The notes under the pieces were generated by a model, which was given only the letters and a program-made list of their open reading frames with translations, ran no database searches and had not been told where the DNA came from. A stretch of 64,000 nucleotides of DNA, from the NCBI GenBank assembly GCA_035527755.1, contig DATKZX010000007.1, positions 42,229 to 106,228 on the forward strand, given 5' to 3'. Position 1 is the stretch's first letter. Every line of letters starts with the position of its first letter. This DNA comes from Methanomassiliicoccales archaeon (lineage in GTDB: Archaea > Thermoplasmatota > Thermoplasmata > Methanomassiliicoccales > UBA472). Shown here piece after piece: positions 8,622-15,541 of this stretch. Both the position numbers and the translations under genes were made by a program.

Positions 8622-9956
8622 ATGCTTCCCCGAAGCAGATACGAATGCCCTCGCTGCGGCTTCGGAGTGCGTCCAAGGGACGAGCAGTGTGGTCGCTGCG
8701 GTGAGAGCATGAACCCCACTGTCACCAAACCTGTAGAGGTCACCTTTTCCGCCGTGCGTTTGAACAATATGAAGATCGAGGAGTGTTCCACCATGCGTAT
8801 CCGCTCCGTGGAAGCCATACCGGTGGCTAGACCTGACACGACAATACAGTTCAGGAGCGACAGTCTGGAGCGACGTGAGAAGGCCCTGGTGGAAAAGGAG
8901 AGAAAACTGGAGGCTTTGGCCGAAAGCCTGAAGGAGAGGTCTCAGAGGCTCGAATCGTTAGAAGAGGAAAAGGCCGTCGAGCAGATGTCCGAACGTTCGA
9001 ATATGGACGAGCTTAGGCAGAAGGTCAGAGAGGACCTGTTACGTCAATTTCAGCCGGAACTCGAGGCACTGCAGTCTCAACTGGAGGTCAAGGAGGCAGA
9101 GCTAGAGGAGGCTCAATTAAGGGCTAGGATGCTCGAGGCCGGTGAATTGATCGAGCAGCCGGTGGACCAGGAAGAGATGGCCCGGATAACCGAGGAGATA
9201 TTTCAGGAGCTGCGATCGCAGGTCGACTCACCACCGAAGGTGATCGATGCCGGTCTGATAATGACCAAGATCCCGAAGCTCGACAAGGTGCTGGGCGGCG
9301 GCATTCCCCATGGACATACCATTCTCTTCAACGGGGCGCCCGGTACCATGAAGAGCATTCTTACCTACACGATCCTTTACAAGGCCGCCCTTGATGATAG
9401 GACGAAAGGGCTGTACCTATCCCTGGAGCAGAGCAGTCGGTCGATCATGCGTCAGATGGAGAAGATGGGAATGCCGTTGTCGGCAACCGAAGGGCGGTTG
9501 GTAGTGGCAGACCTGAATGGTATGCGAGAGAGCATGAGCGAGGAACAGGGCACCTGGCGGGATATGATTTTACATTACGTGCAGAAGATGCAACGGGAGA
9601 TGGAGTTCAAGATATTCGTCCTCGACTCCCTGGAATCGTTCAAGGCCATCACAGAACACAGCTTCAATAGGCAGGACCTCAAGGACCTGTTCGACTGGTT
9701 CAAATCACTGGGCATAACCGTGCTGGTGATCTCAGAGAACACCTCCGATGAGTGGGACGAGTCAAATCAGGGTGAAGCCTACCTTTCGGACGGCATCATA
9801 GAGCTATCGATGCACGAAATGAACGATTCACGAGTGCAACGCTGGATTCGCTGCGTGAAGATGCGCGGAATGAACACCGACCCTCGTTTCTTCAATATAT
9901 TCCACGATGGAAATGAGTTCAATCTCTCCCTGCCGCTAGCGAATCAGCCCTTTTAA
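8622..9956 (+). CDS. Zinc ribbon, coiled coil and KaiC-like ATPase fusion
   Basis: This 444-residue protein has three parts. An N-terminal zinc ribbon (CPRC and CGRC, cysteines 9, 12, 23, 26) is followed by a charged coiled coil at about residues 80-190, then a KaiC-like ATPase domain from about residue 205 with Walker A GAPGTMKSI and Walker B FVLDSLES. The domain is closely related to the flanking paralogues. The coiled coil suggests oligomerisation or a partner protein. The upstream gene ends at 8617; a GTG at 8610 could add four residues and overlap it. Confidence 0.85.
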   Translation: MLPRSRYECPRCGFGVRPRDEQCGRCGESMNPTVTKPVEVTFSAVRLNNMKIEECSTMRIRSVEAIPVARPDTTIQFRSDSLERREKALVEKERKLEALAESLKERSQRLESLEEEKAVEQMSERSNMDELRQKVREDLLRQFQPELEALQSQLEVKEAELEEAQLRARMLEAGELIEQPVDQEEMARITEEIFQELRSQVDSPPKVIDAGLIMTKIPKLDKVLGGGIPHGHTILFNGAPGTMKSILTYTILYKAALDDRTKGLYLSLEQSSRSIMRQMEKMGMPLSATEGRLVVADLNGMRESMSEEQGTWRDMILHYVQKMQREMEFKIFVLDSLESFKAITEHSFNRQDLKDLFDWFKSLGITVLVISENTSDEWDESNQGEAYLSDGIIELSMHEMNDSRVQRWIRCVKMRGMNTDPRFFNIFHDGNEFNLSLPLANQPF

Positions 9957-9967
9957 TCTGAAAACGG

Positions 9968-9978
9968 TATTATATACC
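9968..9978 (+). promoter_or_regulatory. TATA box for third KaiC-like gene
   Basis: TATTATATACC lies about 30 bases before the ATG at 10006. The third paralogue can therefore be transcribed separately from the two genes before it. Confidence 0.5.
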
Positions 9979-10005
9979 TATAACAGGTTATATTTCCGCG
10001 AGGGG

Positions 10006-10725
10006 ATGGGCATCGAAATAGACCGGGTCAAGACATATATTCACAATTTCGATGATTATATCCAGGGTGGAGTTCCGAAGGGACATGTCATTCTTATCTC
10101 TGGGACGCCTGGAACAATGAAATCCTCGGTCTGCTACAGCATTCTTTACAACAACGCTAAGAACAACGGCACACGAAGCGTGTACATGACCTTGGAGCAG
10201 AGCAAGGAGAACCTATTGCAGCAGATGAACCTCATGGGCATGAACGACCCAGAGGTGCAATCCAAGGTCTATGTGCTGGACCTGGCCATGATCCGCAAGA
10301 ACGTCACCGAGATGATGGCCAAGGGTTCCTGGCTCCAGGTATTCAAGATGTACGCCGAGACCGTCCGGAAGGAGATGGGTTATGACATCCTGGTATTGGA
10401 CTCCCTGGACGTGCTGGAGATGGCGGCCCAGCTGAACAGCGATCGGCGGAACGATCTGTTCTACCTCTTCATGTGGCTGAGGGAATTGGGGATCACCTCT
10501 TTCCTGATCTCGGAGACGTCCCCGGACCAGATGTTCGGCAGCCGTTTCGAGGAAGGCTATCTGGCGGATGGCGTCATATCCCTCAAATTGCAGAACATCG
10601 GGGAATCTGATGTTCAGCGTAGGATCAGGGCGGTGAAGCTACGCTCCACCAACCACAAGACCGGATACTTTTCGCTGATGTTCAACGACGGTATGTTCAG
10701 AGCGACCCAGGTCATCAACGAGTGA
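10006..10725 (+). CDS. KaiC-like RecA-superfamily ATPase, third of three
   Basis: This 239-residue protein is clearly paralogous to the gene at 7901. Walker A is GTPGTMKSS, Walker B is ILVLDSLDVLE, and it shares LEQSKENLLQQMN, FLISETS and RRIRAVKLR. The methionine in the P-loop is again present. The gene has its own TATA box, and a G-rich stretch abuts the ATG. Length and architecture fit a stand-alone RAD55/GvpD-like ATPase. Partner and signal are unknown. Confidence 0.85.
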   Translation: MGIEIDRVKTYIHNFDDYIQGGVPKGHVILISGTPGTMKSSVCYSILYNNAKNNGTRSVYMTLEQSKENLLQQMNLMGMNDPEVQSKVYVLDLAMIRKNVTEMMAKGSWLQVFKMYAETVRKEMGYDILVLDSLDVLEMAAQLNSDRRNDLFYLFMWLRELGITSFLISETSPDQMFGSRFEEGYLADGVISLKLQNIGESDVQRRIRAVKLRSTNHKTGYFSLMFNDGMFRATQVINE

Positions 10726-10750
10726 GCCGGTGGCGCCAATCTATAAACAT

Positions 10751-10758
10751 TTTTATAT
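10751..10758 (+). promoter_or_regulatory. TATA box of tRNA-Val gene
   Basis: TTTTATAT is 29-36 bases upstream of the first tRNA base at 10787, the usual archaeal spacing for a tRNA promoter. Confidence 0.55.
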
Positions 10759-10786
10759 CCCCTTCCCATTTGCATGGCCTACCGAG

Positions 10787-10862
10787 GGGCTCATGGTCTA
10801 GCGGTTATGACGTCTGCTTCACACGCAGAAGGTCGCCGGTTCGAATCCGGCTGAGCCCACCA
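10787..10862 (+). tRNA. tRNA-Val (anticodon CAC)
   Basis: The sequence folds as a complete cloverleaf. The acceptor stem GGGCTCA pairs with TGAGCCC, the D stem is GTC/GAC, the anticodon stem is TCTGC/GCAGA with loop TTCACAC, and the T arm is GCCGG-TTCGAAT-CCGGC. The anticodon CAC is at 10820-10822 and reads GUG (valine). The discriminator is A at 10859 and the CCA end is encoded (10860-10862). The 3' end is duplicated at 13193-13208. Confidence 0.96.
10847..10862 (+). repeat. att-like direct repeat, tRNA copy
   Basis: The last 16 bases of tRNA-Val with CCA (CCGGCTGAGCCCACCA) occur again at 13193-13208 in the same orientation. Integration into a tRNA 3' end leaves exactly this pattern. Confidence 0.55.
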
Positions 10863-10898
10863 CTTGTCTTATCCAGACAATTATTTTTTGAATTCAAT

Positions 10899-11078
10899 TC
10901 AAACGTTTTCAGCCTTTATAGCTGGCTCGGGTGGAAACATCGTTTTGTATGCTTCATTGACCCTCATAAGGCCAAGTACGGCTAAGGTACATTCGTAGGT
11001 CACAGCATCACTCAAATCTTTCTTTTGTCCTGTTTTGAATTGAGCCAGGACCTTAAACGAATCTCCTTTCCAGATCAT
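10899..11078 (-). CDS. Small hypothetical protein (59 aa)
   Basis: A minus-strand frame encodes 59 residues, including MIWKGDSFKVLAQFK near the start and LAVLGLMRVNEAYKTMF in the middle, ending in TGA. Charged and hydrophobic residues alternate as in a folded alpha/beta protein. It lies directly downstream of tRNA-Val inside the putative element. The A/T-rich AATATTTATAG at about 11121-11131 could act as promoter in both directions. No family is recognised. Confidence 0.4.
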   Translation of the reverse strand: MIWKGDSFKVLAQFKTGQKKDLSDAVTYECTLAVLGLMRVNEAYKTMFPPEPAIKAENV

Positions 11079-11120
11079 GGTCCAGAACGTCCTTGTCGAC
11101 CTCTTTGAACATGATAATAA

Positions 11121-11131
11121 TCTATAAATAT
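11121..11131 (+). promoter_or_regulatory. TATA box of small membrane protein gene
   Basis: TCTATAAATAT is about 30-39 bases before the ATG at 11160, a typical archaeal TATA distance. Confidence 0.45.
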
Positions 11132-11159
11132 TACATGGTGCATTTGTTGCAATGGTGAT

Positions 11160-11504
11160 ATGGTGACAGAATCAACCGAAACAACATCACAGAACGACTT
11201 GGGTAATGATACCACATTCCGTGATAATGTGCTCCGCCAGCTGCGGGTGAAGGGAGCTAAGGGAACGCCTGACCCAGAGGACACCTATGTCCCGATGGTC
11301 CAAATGGAACCGAGTGAGGGTAGGGCCGCGAGATGGTTCGGTTCAGTGATCGGCGCCGGCCTCTTTCTCTTCGGAGCATTTTGGTTCCTGGCCATACTCG
11401 GGTACCCCTTTCCCTGGACCACTGTCTTCCCGGTGATCGCCATGTTCGTGGGTGGGTTCTTCATCGCCGCGGCAATTGCGACCGGCAGACCTCGTAAGAG
11501 ATAG
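11160..11504 (+). CDS. Small two-span membrane protein
   Basis: The 114-residue product has a hydrophilic N-terminal half rich in Thr, Glu and Asp and then two hydrophobic spans (about residues 63-83 and 88-107), ending in the basic RPRKR. GGTGAT directly precedes the ATG at 11160; the adjacent GTG at 11163 would be better spaced, so the true start may be one codon later. No family is recognised. It lies within the tRNA-bounded segment. Confidence 0.65.
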   Translation: MVTESTETTSQNDLGNDTTFRDNVLRQLRVKGAKGTPDPEDTYVPMVQMEPSEGRAARWFGSVIGAGLFLFGAFWFLAILGYPFPWTTVFPVIAMFVGGFFIAAAIATGRPRKR

Positions 11505-11517
11505 GAGCGCTGCCAAC

Positions 11518-11901
11518 ATGACCGACGTTACCATTCGGGGCATAGAGGATGATGTTTATGCCAAATTTACCGCAGAGGCCAAGAAACGCGACCTTTCCAT
11601 AGGCGAGCTGACGACCATCGTGATGCGCGCCCTAGTGGAGGAAATCGGTACTACAAACTATCGCATCGGAAGCCTGAACGCCCTCCTCGTCACAAGGAAG
11701 GACCTGGAGTCGCTCAGCGGACCGGTACTATTCTACGACATCAAGACGCTGGAATTCGCCGATGACATCGATTGGGAGCTTTTCGACCGGAATGTTATGT
11801 CCATCAAGCGTAGCGGCAAGGTCCTGATCCCCCCCTCCCTCACTAAGTTCCAGGTCCTCACTAAGTGCTCTGCAGTAGGAGAGGTCAAGACGAAAAACTG
11901 A
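11518..11901 (+). CDS. Ribbon-helix-helix-like DNA-binding protein
   Basis: The first 45 residues (TDVTIRGIEDDVYAKFTAEA, then SIGELTTIVMRALVEE) have the strand-helix-helix pattern of CopG/Arc-type ribbon-helix-helix proteins. The remaining 80 residues are of unknown type. Length is 127 residues from the ATG at 11518, which has TAGGAG about ten bases upstream. Such proteins often repress their own operons or act as antitoxins; no toxin partner is visible next to it. It is 13 bases downstream of the membrane gene. Confidence 0.6.
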   Translation: MTDVTIRGIEDDVYAKFTAEAKKRDLSIGELTTIVMRALVEEIGTTNYRIGSLNALLVTRKDLESLSGPVLFYDIKTLEFADDIDWELFDRNVMSIKRSGKVLIPPSLTKFQVLTKCSAVGEVKTKN

Positions 11902-11928
11902 GCAATCGATATGGCCAGGGGGAAGGAC

Positions 11929-12915
11929 ATGAAAGCGATAATATGCACAAGATACGGGCCGCCTGAAGTTCTTCAGCTTGCGGAAGTGGAGAAACCGGTT
12001 CCTAAGGACAATGAGGTGCAAATAAGAGTATATGCGACGACAGTATCGCCGGCGGATTGCGCCTTTCGAAAGGGTAAGCCAATCATTGGAAGATTCTTCG
12101 CCGGTCTCCTCAAACCCAAATATATCCCTGGAGACGACCTTGCCGGGGAAATTGAATCAGTAGGCAAAGATGTTAAGGCATTCAAAAAAGGTGACCACGT
12201 CTTTGGATCCAGCGGTTCCAAATTTGGTGCGCACTCTGAATACAAATGTCTGCCTGAAGACGAAGCCTTGGCAATAATGCCGGCCAATTTGAACTATGGG
12301 GAAGCCGTCGCCGTCTCTTATTCGGGATTGACGGCGTTGCCGTTCCTTAGAGACAAGGCAAAAATTCAGAGCGGACAAGAGGTCCTCATCATTGGCGCTT
12401 CGGGATCGGTAGGTTCTATCGCAGTACAGCTTGCCAAGCACTTTGGGGCGGAGGTTACCGGGGTATGCAGTACCAGAAATTTGGAATTGGTGAGATCTCT
12501 AGGGGCAGATAGGGTAGTTGATTACACGAAGGAGGATTTTACCAAAACAGGTCCGACCTATGATATCGTTTTTGACGCAGTGGGAAAGAGCTCTTTCTCA
12601 TGTTGTAAAAGCTCACTTAAGGAAAGAGGCGTCTATCTCACCACCGTCCCCACCCTGACAATTATGCTCAGCATGTTATGGTCTTCAATATCTAATCAGA
12701 AAAAAGCAAAGTTTGTGGCCACGGGTTTGAGGCCCCTGGGCGAAAAGGCCAAGGACCTCATCTTCCTCAAAGAGCTGTGTGAGGCAGGCAAGATAAGACC
12801 GGTCATTGATAGGCACTATCCGTTGGAACAGATCGCCGAGGCTCATCGCTATGTCGATGAAGGGCACAAAAAGGGAAATGTGATCATAACTTTGGAACAT
12901 GAAGATAGAACCTAA
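11929..12915 (+). CDS. Zinc-independent MDR oxidoreductase (quinone reductase-like)
   Basis: This 328-residue medium-chain dehydrogenase/reductase starts MKAIICTRYGPPEVLQL, a typical quinone-oxidoreductase opening, and has the NAD(P) fold GASGSVGSIAVQLAKHFGA. The GHE zinc motif of alcohol dehydrogenases is replaced by GDDLAGE, so it is a zinc-free type that probably uses NADPH. The ATG at 11929 follows GGGGGAAGGAC; an ATG six codons earlier is possible. The gene is more A/T-rich than its neighbours, consistent with transfer, and is the main cargo of the tRNA-bounded segment. Confidence 0.85.
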   Translation: MKAIICTRYGPPEVLQLAEVEKPVPKDNEVQIRVYATTVSPADCAFRKGKPIIGRFFAGLLKPKYIPGDDLAGEIESVGKDVKAFKKGDHVFGSSGSKFGAHSEYKCLPEDEALAIMPANLNYGEAVAVSYSGLTALPFLRDKAKIQSGQEVLIIGASGSVGSIAVQLAKHFGAEVTGVCSTRNLELVRSLGADRVVDYTKEDFTKTGPTYDIVFDAVGKSSFSCCKSSLKERGVYLTTVPTLTIMLSMLWSSISNQKKAKFVATGLRPLGEKAKDLIFLKELCEAGKIRPVIDRHYPLEQIAEAHRYVDEGHKKGNVIITLEHEDRT

Positions 12916-13277
12916 AAGAGCGCTTTAACCATCCCACGATCATTACTTACCAGATGTGGTTTTATTTATGAAATTTTCCAAATCTTCTTATGACCCACCA
13001 CCGTACTTTACTAAGGGGGATGGAAATTGAACTCGTTTTGATCACGATGAATCCGCAATTGAAATTCAATGCAACTTCCAATCATGAGAAAAAAGGTGTT
13101 TCACTAGTATATGTGAAGCAGTTGGTTTGCCAAGATGGCACTGTAAGAACAGGGTATCATTTTATATTATCTAGTCAAAATGATCGGTGGTCCCGGCTGA
13201 GCCCACCATTCTTCTTATCTAGAAATCTATCATTTAAATTCGATCGTATCCAATCTTGTCAATGATAGCTCTCCGAT
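12916..13277. other. A/T-rich region without a supported gene
   Basis: No convincing gene is seen. A plus-strand frame at 13020-13265 runs through the duplicated tRNA end, so it is unlikely to be a conserved protein. The right-hand copy of the tRNA repeat at 13193-13208 lies here, about 25 bases after the TATA-like TTTATATTAT. Confidence 0.45.
13193..13208 (+). repeat. att-like direct repeat, distal copy
   Basis: CCGGCTGAGCCCACCA repeats the tRNA-Val 3' end. Similarity continues loosely outward (TTCTTATCTAGAAA here against TGTCTTATCCAGACAA after the tRNA). The rest of the tRNA is absent. Confidence 0.55.
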
Positions 13278-13382
13278 CTAAAGGTTCGACCATAGCGTGA
13301 TCAGAATCGAACTTACCTTTTCCAGATCGACCGCACCGAATGGAATGCAAAACCTGCCGATCGCTTCGTCCTTGATCTCGCC
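13278..13382 (-). pseudogene. In-frame coding-like tail after the sfsA stop
   Basis: Directly after the TAA of sfsA, in the same frame, 34 sense codons follow before a TAG at 13278-13280, including IGRFCIPFGAVDLEKVSS. They read like protein sequence rather than random codons. No start codon is evident. It may be the end of a lost gene, cut at the edge of the tRNA-bounded segment, or chance. Confidence 0.2.
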
Positions 13383-14141
13383 TTAATGAGACATATTTTC
13401 AAAGAGCTTCAATTCGAAGCAATCACCAAGTTCCACACCGGTCCGGTCCAACCTGAAGTTCGCCTGCCAGTTCTCCACGCCCTTCTCAGTGGCCCGGCGC
13501 ACCGCCGCCCTCATCATCTCGGACGGTCCCCCTCTGGTCACCGGAACCTGGAATCGAGGGGCGTCGTACAGATGGCAGAGGAGCACGATGCCTCGCTTTC
13601 CCTCGGGGATATGCTCCGATATCTCCGTAAAGTGACGCATGGTCCTTTCGAACGAGGTGAAACCCTCCGTGGACACGTGCTCGGGATAACCCTCGACGAT
13701 CAGCATGTGCAACGGGGTCTTTACCTCGAGCAACAGTTCCTCATTGATCAGAAAATCGATGCGTGAGCCTCCCATCCTGACCTCTCGCTTCAGTGTTCGA
13801 ACATCATCCACCATCATATGCAGCAGACCAGATCCGATGAAGAACGCGACAATGTCGTTTGCCCTGCTCTGATCGATGCCTATCCACATCTTTTCCTTCT
13901 TGTCGGGAGGGTCGAGCGAGATCGCCTCTACGGTTCCCCACGTCGATCTGGACGGGTCCCTGCTCCTTTCCACCAGGCAAGGCACGTTCTTGAACCGGAT
14001 ATCACCAATGCGCCCAGTGGTCGGACAATGGCACCTTTGGTGCTCACCATCGACCACGACGTCCATAATGAAGCGGTTCGGTCGTTTGACGACCAGCCCC
14101 TCGATCAGTGGCTCCTCGAACCGGTACCTGTCACCGCTCAT
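13383..14141 (-). CDS. sfsA: SfsA family putative nuclease
   Basis: The 252-residue protein matches the SfsA family, which has an N-terminal OB-like part and a C-terminal PD-(D/E)XK-like nuclease fold. Recognisable pieces are VKRPNRFIMDVVVDG, HCPTTGRIGD, the RIDFLINEELLLEVK catalytic strand region and GIVLLCHLYDAPRF. E. coli SfsA is named for sugar fermentation stimulation, but biochemical work points to DNA binding or cleavage. The motif E-x-K (LEVK) is intact. Confidence 0.9.
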   Translation of the reverse strand: MSGDRYRFEEPLIEGLVVKRPNRFIMDVVVDGEHQRCHCPTTGRIGDIRFKNVPCLVERSRDPSRSTWGTVEAISLDPPDKKEKMWIGIDQSRANDIVAFFIGSGLLHMMVDDVRTLKREVRMGGSRIDFLINEELLLEVKTPLHMLIVEGYPEHVSTEGFTSFERTMRHFTEISEHIPEGKRGIVLLCHLYDAPRFQVPVTRGGPSEMMRAAVRRATEKGVENWQANFRLDRTGVELGDCFELKLFENMSH

Positions 14142-14531
14142 CGGTGACTCAAATGAACTTGTTCTATAAGAAAATGGTATTGAAAAACGATCTCAAAGCA
14201 AACCGTCGAGCGCTGCTAGATACTGCGTCGCGGATTAGGAATTCGGGTATGATACTTACGGTTAAGTACAAACAAGCCAATTCCAGCCCCTATGGCAATG
14301 TCCAAGAAGGATCTGCAGAAGCAGAAGAAAAAGAATGCGGAGAAAAAGGCGACCAAGGGCAATAAGAAGTAAAGGCCCTCATATCGTCCATCATTCTTTC
14401 CAATCAACCGCCAGCGGTCTGCATAGATGTCCCTTGGGATCCATTTGGTTTTTTCATTTCGTTGCATTAAAGTGTTTGAACTTCCGTGATCGGAGGTATG
14501 AGTAAATATCGTTCTTTCGATACGAGTGTGA
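14142..14531. other. Intergenic region before ABC ATPase gene
   Basis: The 390-base stretch separates the divergent sfsA and ABC ATPase genes. Its only coding candidate is the very short lysine-rich frame at 14292-14372. No RNA gene is seen. Confidence 0.4.
14292..14372 (+). CDS. Possible 26-residue lysine-rich peptide
   Basis: The frame starts ATGGCAATG and encodes a strongly basic peptide (MSKKDLQKQKKKNAEKK from the second Met), about half lysine. Its composition is too skewed to be an obvious shadow of another gene, but no Shine-Dalgarno or clear promoter precedes it. It may be a small nucleic-acid-binding peptide or chance. Confidence 0.22.
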   Translation: MAMSKKDLQKQKKKNAEKKATKGNKK

Positions 14532-15323
14532 ATGTTCTCCGATCCCATCATCGAGATGCACAAGGTGTCTGTGATCAAAGGTTCGTCCACGCTAATGCGC
14601 GAGGTCGATCTCATCATTAGGTCCGGTGAGAGGTTGGTGATCCTCGGTCCCAATGGCTCTGGGAAATCGTCCCTGATCAAGACCATGGTGGGCGAGCACC
14701 GGCATGATACCTCGGTGGAAGGCTCCTATGTCAAACTGCAAGGTACGGTGCTTTGGAACCTCTTCGACCTACGCCAGGCCTTCGGTCTGGTATCCGCCGA
14801 CCTGCAGACGGACCTCTCCCGGGACATGGACTGCCTGGACGCGGTACTGTCCGGGTTTTTCGGTTCCATCGGCACCAATCGCTCTCAGGAACTGACCGAA
14901 GAGATGGAGGAGGTCGCCATGAAGGCCCTCGTCTCAGTGGGCTCCCATCACCTAGCACATCGCCGGGTCCACACCCTTTCCACCGGTGAGGCGCGACGAG
15001 TGCTCATGGCCCGGGCGCTGGTGAACGCGCCGGAAGCCCTCATATTGGACGAACCGATGAATTCCCTGGACCTGACTGGAAAGCACCTTGTCCGTCAGGC
15101 CATAAGATCCTTGGCAAAGGAAGGTCGTGCGCTGGTGCTGGTCACCCACGATCCATCAGATATCGTACCGGAGATCGATCGCGTGGTCATGGTCAAGGAC
15201 GGCACCATATTCAAGGACGGGGGATTGGAACTGCTGAACGAGGAGAACCTGACCCGATTGTACGGTGTATCGATCAGGTTGGAAAAGATGGAAGGTAGGT
15301 ATTTCGCCTGGTCATTGGATTAG
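14532..15323 (+). CDS. ABC-type ATP-binding protein, orphan
   Basis: This 263-residue ATPase has Walker A GPNGSGKSS at about residue 39, Walker B ALILDEPMNSLD, an H-loop in LVTHDPSD and the signature LSTGEARR in place of LSGGQ. The altered signature resembles the ModF/YlmA-like group. No permease or binding protein lies nearby, so it may be a soluble ABC protein or use a distant partner. The flanking genes run as separate units. Confidence 0.85.
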   Translation: MFSDPIIEMHKVSVIKGSSTLMREVDLIIRSGERLVILGPNGSGKSSLIKTMVGEHRHDTSVEGSYVKLQGTVLWNLFDLRQAFGLVSADLQTDLSRDMDCLDAVLSGFFGSIGTNRSQELTEEMEEVAMKALVSVGSHHLAHRRVHTLSTGEARRVLMARALVNAPEALILDEPMNSLDLTGKHLVRQAIRSLAKEGRALVLVTHDPSDIVPEIDRVVMVKDGTIFKDGGLELLNEENLTRLYGVSIRLEKMEGRYFAWSLD

Positions 15324-15493
15324 AAATGCATGCGGGTCTGACATGGGATAGAAAAAGAACGAGGAGATGAGCGCCCATGTCCGGAATTCTAAATAATGAC
15401 CAGGGAAGCGTCCCATCCCCTCATCGCGTTCCATTCGCGGAAACCATCAAATTCGTGGCACGGTTCATTTTATTATGATGCGGTCAAAGGGCC

Positions 15494-15532
15494 GTAAATT
15501 CCCAACCGTGATATACCCTCGAGGGAATTTAC
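15494..15532 (+). promoter_or_regulatory. Inverted repeat around the aminopeptidase TATA box
   Basis: GTAAATTCCC (15494-15503) and GGGAATTTAC (15523-15532) form perfect 10 bp arms around a 19-base spacer. The spacer holds GATATACC (15510-15517), a TATA box 25-32 bases before the ATG at 15542. A repressor bound to the arms would block TBP access. No Shine-Dalgarno is present, so the mRNA is probably leaderless. Confidence 0.55.
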
Positions 15533-15541
15533 CGGACTCGT

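Larger units (their letters stand above)
10847..13208. mobile_element. Putative small integrated element or its remnant at tRNA-Val
   Basis: The segment is bounded by 16 bp direct repeats of the tRNA-Val 3' end. It holds a 59-residue minus-strand frame, a small membrane protein, a ribbon-helix-helix-like protein and an MDR oxidoreductase, with A/T-rich non-coding ends. No integrase lies inside, so it would be a decayed or non-autonomous element, or the outcome of a tRNA duplication followed by decay. The integrase fragment at 1816 is far away and cannot be linked to it. Confidence 0.45.

Noticed and set aside
12990..13265. A 91-codon plus-strand frame near the distal tRNA repeat
   Set aside because: The frame runs through the duplicated tRNA end and shows no family features, so it is probably chance.
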